64,000 nt of DNA. It comes from Sphingomonas sp. RIT328 (GTDB taxonomy: Bacteria > Pseudomonadota > Alphaproteobacteria > Sphingomonadales > Sphingomonadaceae). The stretch lies in assembly GCF_000632225.1 (NCBI RefSeq), contig NZ_JFYV01000023.1:186001-250000 (forward strand), written 5' to 3'. The notes beneath the pieces were generated by a model. It ran no database searches and was not told where the DNA came from. It saw only the letters and a program-made list of their open reading frames with translations. Positions 46,266-54,749 of this stretch are shown piece by piece. A program made the position numbers and the translations under genes. The stretch's first letter is position 1, and each line of letters starts with the position of its first letter.

Positions 46266-46940
46266 ATGCACATCCTGATTGCGGAAGACGACGATCCCAC
46301 CGCCCGGCTGGTCGAGCACGGCCTGCTGGAACGCGGCCATGCCGTGGTGCGCGTCGCTGATGGCCCCGGCGCCCTGCGGGCCGCGTCGGACGATCCGTTC
46401 GACGTCGTGATCCTCGACCGCATGCTGCCCGGGCTGGACGGCATCCAGGTCCTGCGCAGCCTGCGCGCCGCGGGCGTCAGGACGCCCGTCCTGCTGCTGA
46501 CGGCGCTGGGCAGCATCGCCGACCGCGTCGCCGGGCTCGAGGCGGGCGCCGACGACTATCTGGTCAAGCCGTTCGCCTTCGCTGAACTCGCCGCGCGGCT
46601 CGACGCGCTCTACCGCCGGCCAGCGATGACGGACGGGCCGACGCGGTTCGTCGTCGGCGACGTCACGCTCGACCTGCTCCGGCGCGAGGTGCGCCGGGGC
46701 GATCGCGATATCCGCCTGCAACCGCGCGAATTCGCGATCCTCGAACAGCTGATGCGCCACGCCGGGCAGGTGGTGACGCGGACGATGTTCCTGGAAAGCG
46801 TCTGGAACTTTCATTTCGACCCGCAGACGAACATCGTCGAGAGCCATCTCAGCCGCATGCGCACGAAGCTCAACGACGGGTTCGATCACGACCCGATCGA
46901 GACGCTGCGCGGCGTCGGCTATCGCATGACGTCCGCATGA
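46266..46940 (+). CDS. OmpR-family response regulator
   Basis: A 224-aa regulator: receiver domain with phospho-acceptor Asp51 (DVVILDRMLPGLDG), LLLTALG and Lys101 (DDYLVKPF), then an OmpR-type winged helix (LDLLRREVRRGDRDIRLQPR, EFAILEQLMRHAGQVVTR). It overlaps the sensor kinase by ATGA. Facing the RND operon across a short gap, it may control it, by analogy with CusR/CzcR systems. Confidence 0.93.
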   Translation: MHILIAEDDDPTARLVEHGLLERGHAVVRVADGPGALRAASDDPFDVVILDRMLPGLDGIQVLRSLRAAGVRTPVLLLTALGSIADRVAGLEAGADDYLVKPFAFAELAARLDALYRRPAMTDGPTRFVVGDVTLDLLRREVRRGDRDIRLQPREFAILEQLMRHAGQVVTRTMFLESVWNFHFDPQTNIVESHLSRMRTKLNDGFDHDPIETLRGVGYRMTSA

Positions 46941-48265
46941 CCACCCTCTGGCGGAGCGCCGCCTATCGCATCGCCTTCACCTATTCCGCCGCCTTCGCGC
47001 TGGCGATCGCGGTGCTCGGCGCGTCGGTCTATCTGGCTGCGGACGCGGCATTCCGTCACCAGCTGGATGCCGGCATCGCCGAGGAGATGACGGATCTCGC
47101 CCGGACCTATCGGGCCGGCGGACTCGACGGCGTGCGCGCGGCGATTGACACCCGCCGCTCGGGCGCGGCCAACGCCTATCATTATGCGCTGTTCGACGCG
47201 GCCGGGCGGCGTGTCGCCGGTGCGCTGGATACGATGCGCCCCGCGCCGGGCTGGTCCGACATTCGGTTCGTCGATCCCGCCGAGGGCGAGGATGCGGGAC
47301 GCGCGCTAGCACGGCCGATCGGTGGCGCGACGCTGGTCGTCGCGGTCGATCCCGAATCGCTCGAACGGCTGGATGCGGTCATCCTGCTGCTGTTCGCCGG
47401 CGCCTTCGTCATCGTCCTGATGCTGGGCACCGTCGGCGCGCTGGTCCTCGGCCGCTACCTGCGGCTGAAGCTCGCGACGATCGGCGACACCGCGCAGGCG
47501 ATCGTCGCCGGCGACCTGTCGCAGCGGATCCCGATCGGCCGGCGCGGCGACGAATTCGACATCGTCGCGACCTCGGTCAACGTGATGCTCGACCGGATCG
47601 CGCAACTGCTCGACAATCTGCAACAGGTGTCGAGCGACCTCGCCCACGACCTCCGCACGCCCCTGTCGCGGCTGCGTGGCTCGCTGGAGGCGGCGTTGGA
47701 CGGGCCGTCCGATCGCGCGACGCTGAAGGCGGCGCTGCGCCAGAGCGACGACATCCTCGCGCTGTTCGCGGCGATCCTGCGCATATCGGAGGTCGAGGGC
47801 GGCGGCATCGGCCGCAGCATGGAGATGCTGGACGTCGGCGAACTGGCCGGCGACCTGTGCGAAACCTATGCCCCGGCGGTGGCCGACGGCGGGCGCACGC
47901 TCACCTGCCGCGCGACCGCCGGCGCGCCGGTGCGCGGCGACCGCGAACTGCTCGCGCAGGCGCTCATCAACCTGCTCGACAATGCGCAGGTGCACACGCC
48001 CGCCGGCACCGCCATCACCCTCGCCCTGACGCGGCAGGACGGGACGATCCGGCTGAGCGTCGCGGACGACGGCCCCGGCGTGGCCGAGGCGGATCGCGCG
48101 CGGATCGTCCGCCGCTTCGTCCGGCTGGAGGAAAGCCGCAGCCGTCCCGGCAATGGCCTGGGCCTCAACCTGGTCGCCGCGATCGCGGCTTTGCATCGGG
48201 GGCGACTGACGATCGAGGACAATCGCCCCGGTTTGCGCGCCGTCCTCGTGCTGCCGGCGCCCTAG
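46937..48265 (+). CDS. Membrane sensor histidine kinase
   Basis: A 442-aa HisKA kinase: two transmembrane helices (about 12-34 and 148-170) with a periplasmic loop of about 110 residues, a HAMP linker, phospho-His237 (SSDLAHDLRTPLSRL), and ATPase boxes with Asn349 (INLLDNAQVHTPAG), DDGPGV and GNGLGLNLV. The loop has no known sensor fold. It works with the upstream response regulator. Its 3' end overlaps the convergent phosphatase by 4 bases. Confidence 0.93.
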   Translation: MTTLWRSAAYRIAFTYSAAFALAIAVLGASVYLAADAAFRHQLDAGIAEEMTDLARTYRAGGLDGVRAAIDTRRSGAANAYHYALFDAAGRRVAGALDTMRPAPGWSDIRFVDPAEGEDAGRALARPIGGATLVVAVDPESLERLDAVILLLFAGAFVIVLMLGTVGALVLGRYLRLKLATIGDTAQAIVAGDLSQRIPIGRRGDEFDIVATSVNVMLDRIAQLLDNLQQVSSDLAHDLRTPLSRLRGSLEAALDGPSDRATLKAALRQSDDILALFAAILRISEVEGGGIGRSMEMLDVGELAGDLCETYAPAVADGGRTLTCRATAGAPVRGDRELLAQALINLLDNAQVHTPAGTAITLALTRQDGTIRLSVADDGPGVAEADRARIVRRFVRLEESRSRPGNGLGLNLVAAIAALHRGRLTIEDNRPGLRAVLVLPAP

Positions 48266-48939
48266 CGGATCCCGGCCGCGGCCAGCTCGGTGCGCGCCTT
48301 GGAGAACTGGCGCGCGAAGGCGGGCAGCGCCATCAGCCGTTCGGCGACGAGCGCCCCCAGCACTGCGCCCGCGCTGACGTCGCTGCGCCAATGCTGGCCG
48401 CAGACGATGCGGGTCTGCGCATAGCCGGCGGCGCGGTCGAGGATGGCGGCGGCACGGGTCGGGACCAGACGCGCCAGCACCTCGCCCATCGCATAGGCCA
48501 TCGCGGTGTGCCCGCTCGGATAGCTCGAATACAGATCCTCGTTGCGCTTGCAACTGTGCAGCGTGGGATCGACCGCATATGGCCGCAGCCGGTGGAACGC
48601 GGACTTGCCGCGGTCGATCGTCGCCTTTTCGGTCGCCCGCGTCATCGCCATCAGCAATCCGGTCTCGGGCAGCCGGTCGAGGTCGAAGCGCGGGCCGAGG
48701 ACGCCCGCGAAGATCGACGCGTTCTTCGTGTCGCCGTCCCGCCGCGCCACAGCTTCGTCCGCCGGCGAGCGCGCGGCTTCCGCCGCATGCAGCTCGGCCA
48801 GTTCCGCTTTGGCCTGTACGCCATCCGCGCGCGGCGGTGGCGGCAGGACGCGCGCGGGGTCGAGGTCGATCGGCAGCGGCGCCACCTTCGGCCCCGACGC
48901 CGCCATCGCGAGCGCGAGCGCGAGCGCGAGAAACACCAT
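48262..48939 (-). CDS. Class A (PhoN-like) non-specific acid phosphatase
   Basis: A 225-aa secreted phosphatase with an N-terminal signal peptide, and the PAP2/class A motifs KSAFHRLRPY, SSYPSGHTAMAYAMGEVL and RIVCGQHWRSDVSAGAVLG. Periplasmic release of phosphate from monoesters is the expected activity. Its start abuts the stop of the TonB-dependent receptor, so the two form a unit, possibly for scavenging a phosphorylated nutrient. Confidence 0.92.
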   Translation of the reverse strand: MVFLALALALAMAASGPKVAPLPIDLDPARVLPPPPRADGVQAKAELAELHAAEAARSPADEAVARRDGDTKNASIFAGVLGPRFDLDRLPETGLLMAMTRATEKATIDRGKSAFHRLRPYAVDPTLHSCKRNEDLYSSYPSGHTAMAYAMGEVLARLVPTRAAAILDRAAGYAQTRIVCGQHWRSDVSAGAVLGALVAERLMALPAFARQFSKARTELAAAGIR

Positions 48940-51302
48940 CAGAACGTGACCGTGATATCGCCGGTCACCGCGCGGCCGGTCTGGTAGAAATACTGGTCGA
49001 ACGGCGCGGTCTTGCCGGTGCTGATGTTGGTGATCCGCTGCGAATCGAACAGGTTGTTGATCTCGGCGCCGATCCGGACCGGCCCGACGTCGTAGCGCGC
49101 CGACAGGATCGCGACATTGTAGCCGCGGCTCTGATAGATCGGATTGTCATAGGCGTTGCCGACCGCGGTGGACCCCGCCGGCGCGACGAAGAATTGCCTA
49201 CCGACCCATTTGTCGATCAGCGAGAAGCGGACCGGCCCCGATTTCACCAGCACGCCGCCGGCCGCAGTCCATTCGGGCGCCTTGGCGACCTGTTGCCGGA
49301 TCGCGCCGGCATTGTCGGTCTTGGCATAATTGCGCGAACCGTTGGCGAACACCGCGATACCGTGCGGCAGCGCATAGGTCACCTGCCCCTCGACACCCTT
49401 GTACTGGACCGCGCCCTGGTTGAGGAACACCGTGCCCTCGCCCGGCACCGTCGAGACGACGGACGTGAACTTGTTGGTGAAGCCGATCCTGTAGACATCG
49501 GCGTCGAGGCTGAGGTTGGCGCCGTGGTAGACCGCACCCGCCTGGTAATTGGTCGATCGCTCCGGCGCGACCGTCGATAGCCGCGGGTTGGCGACGTAGA
49601 GCACGCTGAGTGGCGGGGCGAGGAAGCCGCGCGCATATTGCGCATAGACCGATACCTGGGGCGTCACCGCATAGTTGATTGTCGCGAACGGCAGATCGGC
49701 GGTATAGGTGTTGCTGAGACGCTGCGCATAGCGCGTCGTCTGGTTGTAGGCGGCATCGATCCGGCGGTTGAAATCGACGTGCTTGTAACCGGGCGTGATC
49801 GTCAGGCCGGGCAGCGGCCGCAATTCCAGCTCGGCGAATTCCTCGGTATGGTTGGTGTGACTGTTCTGGTCGAACTTGATGTTCTGCGGTGTCGCCGCGC
49901 CGCCCACCGGATTGGTCACCGCCTTTTCGACATAGTTCGGCGTCCCGTCGAGCAGGTTGACGTCGCGCTGCTGGCGATAGGTGTTGGACCATTCGATCCA
50001 CGCGCCGACCGTCAGTGCGGCGAACCCGACGTCGAGGCGCGTCTTGGCGATATCGCCGAACATCCGGTATTTGTTGGTCTTGGTATAGCCGGGCACACCA
50101 TAGGCGGTCACCGCCTTGGTCGTCGCCGTCGCGGGCGCGACGGTGACGACGTTCGCCGCCGCGATCTGCGCGGCGGTGGCGGTCGCGAACAGGGTGACGT
50201 CGTTGCCGCTCAGCGTCTCGTTGTCGTAGCTGTAGGTGTAGGCGCGATTTTCGAATGTCGATCCCGGCGCGATGTCCGCCTCGAACTTGACCAGTTCGAA
50301 ATCCGTCGTCTTGTGCGTGCGATTGTACTTGTAATAGGTCTGCGACGTCGGATCGTTGTTCAAGCTGAAGTATTTCCCGTACTGCGCGACCTGGCTCAGC
50401 GTCGCGCCGTCGTTGTCCGGCTGGTTGAAGCTGTTTTCGTTATAGGTCGCCAGCACCGTCAGCCTGGCGTGCGGCCCAACCGGGATCACCGCCTTGCCGA
50501 ACAGGTTGTTCGACGTGAACGGGCTGTAGCTGCGGGCGCCGTCCGAGCGGACGTGCTGCCCGCTCACCACGATCTCGGTCCCGCCCAGCGCGTCGATCGC
50601 GCCCGACTGCGCCAGCCCGCGCAGCAGATAGGTGTTCCAGGTGCCGTAGCTGCCCTTCAGCTCGATGCCGGGCTGCGCGCGCGTCGCGCGGCTGAACAGG
50701 TTCATGTTGCCGCCGAACGTCGCCTGGCCGAGCTGGCTGGCGTTGCCCGGACCGCGATCGACGATCAGCGTCTCGATCGTGTTCGACGGGAAGAAGGTGT
50801 TGGAATGGTGCGTCGGATCGTTGGTGTCGCCGAACGGCACGCCATCGTAGGTGACGTTGTATTCGCCGTCCTGGAACCCGCGGATCTGCGCCTTCGATTC
50901 CGACAGGCCGGCGCCGTTGGCGTTGCCGGTGATCGACACGCTGGGCGAGATCGCCGCGATCTGGTTGAAATCCGCGGTAGCCGGCAGCGAATCCTCGATG
51001 AAGCTGCGCGAGATCACCGATTGCGGCTGCGTCGTCTGCAGCGAGGCGGTGACGGGCGCGATCCGGTTCGCCGTGGTTCCCGTGATGACGATGTCGGCGC
51101 CCTCGGCGATCCCGGCCGGCTGCGTCTGCGGATCGGCGGGAGCGGCAAGAGCGGCAGGAGCGGCAGGAGCGGCAGGAGCGGCAGGAGCGGCAGGAGCGGC
51201 GCGGGGCGCATCCTTCGCGACGCCGGCGCTCGCCAGCGAAAAGGCGAGCGCCACGGCACTCGCGCCGATGCGCAGGGCGCGCATCGTCGTCACATCGGTC
51301 AT
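48939..51302 (-). CDS. TonB-dependent outer membrane receptor
   Basis: A 787-aa receptor: signal peptide, an Ala/Pro repeat linker (residues about 34-55), TonB box-like ADIVITG, plug domain (SVSITGNANGAGLSESKAQI, DGVPFGDTNDPTHHSNTF) and a 22-strand-type barrel ending in ...GDITVTF with terminal Phe. It brings a ligand across the outer membrane using TonB energy. The ligand cannot be read from the sequence; coupling to an acid phosphatase hints at a phosphorylated compound. Start could be the second Met (MRALRIGASA). Confidence 0.92.
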   Translation of the reverse strand: MTDVTTMRALRIGASAVALAFSLASAGVAKDAPRAAPAAPAAPAAPAAPAALAAPADPQTQPAGIAEGADIVITGTTANRIAPVTASLQTTQPQSVISRSFIEDSLPATADFNQIAAISPSVSITGNANGAGLSESKAQIRGFQDGEYNVTYDGVPFGDTNDPTHHSNTFFPSNTIETLIVDRGPGNASQLGQATFGGNMNLFSRATRAQPGIELKGSYGTWNTYLLRGLAQSGAIDALGGTEIVVSGQHVRSDGARSYSPFTSNNLFGKAVIPVGPHARLTVLATYNENSFNQPDNDGATLSQVAQYGKYFSLNNDPTSQTYYKYNRTHKTTDFELVKFEADIAPGSTFENRAYTYSYDNETLSGNDVTLFATATAAQIAAANVVTVAPATATTKAVTAYGVPGYTKTNKYRMFGDIAKTRLDVGFAALTVGAWIEWSNTYRQQRDVNLLDGTPNYVEKAVTNPVGGAATPQNIKFDQNSHTNHTEEFAELELRPLPGLTITPGYKHVDFNRRIDAAYNQTTRYAQRLSNTYTADLPFATINYAVTPQVSVYAQYARGFLAPPLSVLYVANPRLSTVAPERSTNYQAGAVYHGANLSLDADVYRIGFTNKFTSVVSTVPGEGTVFLNQGAVQYKGVEGQVTYALPHGIAVFANGSRNYAKTDNAGAIRQQVAKAPEWTAAGGVLVKSGPVRFSLIDKWVGRQFFVAPAGSTAVGNAYDNPIYQSRGYNVAILSARYDVGPVRIGAEINNLFDSQRITNISTGKTAPFDQYFYQTGRAVTGDITVTF
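51139..51201. repeat. Seven 9-bp tandem repeats in the TonB receptor gene
   Basis: Seven units of GGAGCGGCA (two imperfect) encode the (AAP)n linker after the signal peptide. Because the unit is a multiple of three, slippage would change linker length without breaking the frame. Confidence 0.9.
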
Positions 51303-51422
51303 CTTTGGATTTCCCCACCCTTGTCGGCAGGGCTCGGGTTAGGTCCGCTCCATGACACTTTGCTTGCCGTTTCGTGGCAGTTGATCGCATTGGGATTTTG
51401 TAATCGACCGACGCGTATCGCA

Positions 51423-51797
51423 TCACCCGGTGTCGCCGCGCTCCGCCAGCTCCTCTTCGGCCGCCTCGCCGTTTCGGCGCAGCGCCTCCAGTTCCTCCGC
51501 CGACTTGGTCTCGATGCCCGCCACCGCGTTGCGCGCGCCCTGCATCGCATAGACCAGCTCGTCCATCTTGAGGTGCAACGCCTGCTCGCTGCGCCGCTGC
51601 CCGTTAAGGACCATCTGCGTCAGCGTGATCGACGCCACCGACAGGATCAGCGTCAGCGTGTTCTCGCCCGCCGCGCCGGCGCGCAGGAACCAGCCGGCGC
51701 AGAACAACGCGACCCCGATGATCGCGAGCGGCGCACCGGCCAGATCGGCGGTCCGTCCGGCGATCCGGCTCCCCAGTTCGTTCATCCGCTTCAGCAT
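51423..51797 (-). CDS. Low-affinity iron permease-family small membrane protein
   Basis: A 124-aa protein with two adjacent transmembrane helices (APLAIIGVALFCAGWFL and LTLILSVASITLTQMVL) and a charged C-terminal tail (KMDELVYAMQGARNAVAGIE). This is the pattern of the bacterial 'low affinity iron permease' family, a name that is weakly supported in bacteria. It stands alone between the TonB receptor and the methyltransferase on the same strand; a possible link to the receptor is only positional. Confidence 0.75.
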   Translation of the reverse strand: MLKRMNELGSRIAGRTADLAGAPLAIIGVALFCAGWFLRAGAAGENTLTLILSVASITLTQMVLNGQRRSEQALHLKMDELVYAMQGARNAVAGIETKSAEELEALRRNGEAAEEELAERGDTG

Positions 51798-51845
51798 GCA
51801 ACCCTCACCCTACGCCCTCGATACGAACGCCCGCCGCCGGCATCC

Positions 51846-52622
51846 TCATGTGACCGGCGCTCCGAAGCACCAGGTTGACGTGCGGCGGCTCAGCCCCGGT
51901 CGATCGGGCGTGAAACCGCGGCCGGTCAGCGGCACGAACATCGCCCAGCCCAGCGAGCAGCGATCGAAATGGCCATCGGCGGCCTTGGTATAGACTTCCA
52001 GATGCTCGGTCGCGGTCGATGGCCCGATCGGCATCACCAGCCGCCCGCCGATGCGCAACTGATCGAGCAGCGGCTGCGGCACCGCCGCCGATCCCGCGGT
52101 CACGATCACCGCGTCGAACGGCGCCCGATCGGCCCAGCCGGCAAACCCGTCGCCGTGCCGCACCGTGATGTCGCGATAGCCGCGGCGGCGCAGGACGGCG
52201 GACGCGCGGGTGGCGAGTTGCGGGACGATCTCGATCGTCCAGACCTTCGCGCCGAGTTCCGCCAGCAGCGCCGCCTGATAGCCGGAGCCTGTTCCGATCT
52301 CGAGCACCCGCGATCCCGCTGTGATCCGGGTCGCCGCGGTCATGATCGCCATGACGTAGGGATCCGAGATAGTCTGGTTCCAGCCGATCAACAACGGCGC
52401 ACCGATATAGGCGCCGCGCCGCGCCCGTCGCGGCACGAACGCCTCGCGCGGCATCCGCGCCTCGGCGGCGATGGCGGCGACGAACACCGGGTCGTCCCGC
52501 AGCGCCGGCACGTCCTGCGCCGCCGCCAGGATCGACGCGATCATGCGGGCGCGTTCGGGCCCGCGGTCGATCGTCCCACAGGCTGAGGGCAACAGCGTAA
52601 GCGGCAGCATTAAGGCAGGCAT
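51846..52622 (-). CDS. Protein-L-isoaspartate O-methyltransferase-like lipoprotein
   Basis: A 258-aa PIMT-family protein. The SAM site is SRVLEIGTGSGYQAALLAEL near residue 118, with GAPLLIGWNQTISDPYVMAI ahead of it. The start at 52622 gives a lipoprotein signal (LMLPLTLLPSAC), so the enzyme is probably periplasmic, which is unusual because SAM is cytosolic; in the longer reading from 52685 the hydrophobic stretch would be internal. The ribosome site is weak for either start. Confidence 0.82.
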   Translation of the reverse strand: MPALMLPLTLLPSACGTIDRGPERARMIASILAAAQDVPALRDDPVFVAAIAAEARMPREAFVPRRARRGAYIGAPLLIGWNQTISDPYVMAIMTAATRITAGSRVLEIGTGSGYQAALLAELGAKVWTIEIVPQLATRASAVLRRRGYRDITVRHGDGFAGWADRAPFDAVIVTAGSAAVPQPLLDQLRIGGRLVMPIGPSTATEHLEVYTKAADGHFDRCSLGWAMFVPLTGRGFTPDRPGLSRRTSTWCFGAPVT

Positions 52623-53185
52623 TTTAGCAACGATGCGGGCCTTCCTGCGAAGGCTTGTCGACGACAACCGCCGCGTCATGCCCATCGCTCAACGCAGCAT
52701 TGCAATTTTATGGCGCCCGGCGCTTTGCGCAAAAGCGGGCCATGATCGTAATGAAGAGGGCGGTCGTCAGCAGTAGTCGTGCTATCGCCCAACACAATTT
52801 TTCCTATCCGCAATACCAGCCAGCCGTCCGATCTACCCTCGACCGACACAGGAGCAAGACCACGAACCATTCATTGGGAATTTGTATAATGCCTGACCGT
52901 AGTTTGTCGTCCAGACTGCGAACCCCGCCATAGTACCTTCGTTGAACCTCTCGCAGTCGTTCGCGGCATTTGATCCGCTCCCCGCCCAGTCAGATCGCCG
53001 TCGAGGCGGGCGCGTCCATCTCCCCCTCCCGCGATGGTCAACACGTACGGGATCCATCCTCAAAATGTAGTCAATACGACGGAACGACTACCATACCACC
53101 CTCGTTCAGCCAACGCGCACGCGGTTCACAGGGGGCAGGAAAGGAATTTTACGCCGTTAACTTCGAAGTCAAGTAGTCAAAAGGT

Positions 53186-53210
53186 TGACTCATCATCCAC
53201 TGATGGGTCA
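53186..53210. promoter_or_regulatory. Palindrome ahead of the winged-helix gene near tnsA
   Basis: TGACTCATCA and TGATGGGTCA form a 10-base dyad with one mismatch around a 5-base centre, ending 10 bases before the ATG at 53221. It is a probable autoregulatory operator. The preceding interval 52623-53185 contains no gene that I can support. Confidence 0.5.
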
Positions 53211-53220
53211 GGGTCGTTCA

Positions 53221-53673
53221 ATGAGCCGAGATGATTCGCAAAATGCCGGCCGGGTGATCCTGGTGAAGGAGCAGACGGTACGAGCGCGCATCGCGGCGGC
53301 TGAAGAAGAATTGCGCTCGATCGATCAGCGGCGCGTGGAATTGCTGACGGTGATTGCCGCCAATCGGGAGATCCTCGGCTACTTCGGCGATGCATCCGCC
53401 CCGACGGAAAACGCCGAAAGCGATCGGCGTCGCACTTCGATCAGGGAGATGCTGATCGACGTTCTCGGCGAAGCCGAGAAGGCCTTGGGCGTGCGCGAGA
53501 TGATCGATCTGATCGCCGTACGCTTCGACCGGCATCTGGTGAGAACGAGCGTCTCGCCCGTGCTGAGCAAGATGGAAGCCCGCGGCTTGGTCAGGCACGT
53601 AGGCACGAAATGGATTTGGAATCGAATGGGGTCGTCCGCTGGAACGGACGACCCCGAAGATGGCGTGGAGTGA
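53221..53673 (+). CDS. Coiled-coil winged-helix protein upstream of tnsA
   Basis: A 150-aa protein: a coiled coil (QTVRARIAAAEEELRSIDQR to about residue 55), then a winged-helix-like domain (REMLIDVLGEAEKALGVREM, VSPVLSKMEARGLVRHVGTK WIWN). It is the last cargo gene before the tns operon on the same strand, 274 bases from tnsA. That position and its DNA-binding fold make it a candidate regulator of transposition, but no known Tn7 protein matches it. Confidence 0.65.
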   Translation: MSRDDSQNAGRVILVKEQTVRARIAAAEEELRSIDQRRVELLTVIAANREILGYFGDASAPTENAESDRRRTSIREMLIDVLGEAEKALGVREMIDLIAVRFDRHLVRTSVSPVLSKMEARGLVRHVGTKWIWNRMGSSAGTDDPEDGVE

Positions 53674-53947
53674 GACCCGCGTCCCTCTCGACCGGCCGAA
53701 AGGCTCAACCAAGAAAGGATCACCGATGACGTAACCGGAAAACCAGTGACGATCTCGGAGGAAACCAGCCAGATAACTGTGTGACAGGCTGACGATTCGC
53801 CGTCAACCGCCATTCACGCGGCCTGCTCTTTCCTGATCGCCGACAATCGGGCCATCGTCACTGGCGATGGCCGCCTCGCTCATGACGGGCTCGATTCTGC
53901 AAGGCTGCCGCCCTGCGGGCGGGATCCGTGCGTCCTCAGGAAGAAAC

Positions 53948-54745
53948 ATGGCCAAGAACCGTACTCGGCTGACCGAGAAGCGCATCGCAAAATTGAAGAA
54001 GATGGGCAGAGGCATGGGTTGCGGCCCGGACTATCTGCCCTGGGTCAAGATCCACGACTTTTCCTCGATGGGAAGGGCCAAGCGCAGGCTCGGTCAAAAG
54101 TCGGGACGGGTCATACACTTGATGTCCGATGGCGAGGAAGACGTGTTCCTGGCGCTTGATGCGTCGCGCGACGTGCTGGACATCCGCGAGCAGTATCCGC
54201 TCGCACGAACTCAGACCATCATGATCGCAGAGCGCCTAGGCGTACCTCACCCCCGTGCGGACGGCGTCGATATCGTGATGACGACCGACTTCCTCGTCGA
54301 TCTGAAGGGGGGTCGGCAGAAGGCGATCGCGGTCAAAACCGAGAACGATCTCGAAAGGCGCCGCGTCCGGGAGAAGCTCGACATCGAGCGCCTGTACTGG
54401 ACTGCCCGCGGCATACCCTGGCATTTGATCACCAAGGTCGAGGTGGACAATGCCGCACGGCTCAATCGGCAGGAAGTCGCCGAATGGCATTCGGTGAAGG
54501 ATCTCACGACGCCAGCCGAAGTGTGGGACGCGCGGGGGCATGCCCTCCTGCTAGCGATCGCAGAAGCGCCGTCTACGCCGCTGCTCGGTCTGCTGAAGAG
54601 CGTCGAGACCGATCATGAGTGGGTACCCGGTACCGGCATCTCGACGCTGAAGCGCCTGCTTGCGCTCGGGTTGCCGACCAAGCTGTCGGATGATCGACTG
54701 GACCTGCAGGCTTCGACGGACCAGCTCTCGTTGGGATCGGAGTAG
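53948..54745 (+). CDS. tnsA: TnsA endonuclease
   Basis: A 265-aa TnsA: the nuclease domain carries Glu64 (DGEEDVFLALD), Asp114 (MTTDFLVDL) and Lys130 (AIAVKTENDL), agreeing with the E/D/K catalytic set of Tn7 TnsA, followed by a wHTH C-terminal domain that contacts TnsC. TnsA cuts the 5' ends of the element, giving cut-and-paste transposition. The ATG at 53948 has an AGGAAG ribosome site; the frame open upstream adds 27 unrelated residues. First gene of tnsA-tnsB-tnsC-tniQ. Confidence 0.92.
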   Translation: MAKNRTRLTEKRIAKLKKMGRGMGCGPDYLPWVKIHDFSSMGRAKRRLGQKSGRVIHLMSDGEEDVFLALDASRDVLDIREQYPLARTQTIMIAERLGVPHPRADGVDIVMTTDFLVDLKGGRQKAIAVKTENDLERRRVREKLDIERLYWTARGIPWHLITKVEVDNAARLNRQEVAEWHSVKDLTTPAEVWDARGHALLLAIAEAPSTPLLGLLKSVETDHEWVPGTGISTLKRLLALGLPTKLSDDRLDLQASTDQLSLGSE

Positions 54746-54749
54746 GCGC

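Noticed and set aside
52623..53185. Short ORFs in the gap before the winged-helix gene
   Set aside because: They lack ribosome sites and protein-like composition; only the palindrome at 53186 is worth noting.
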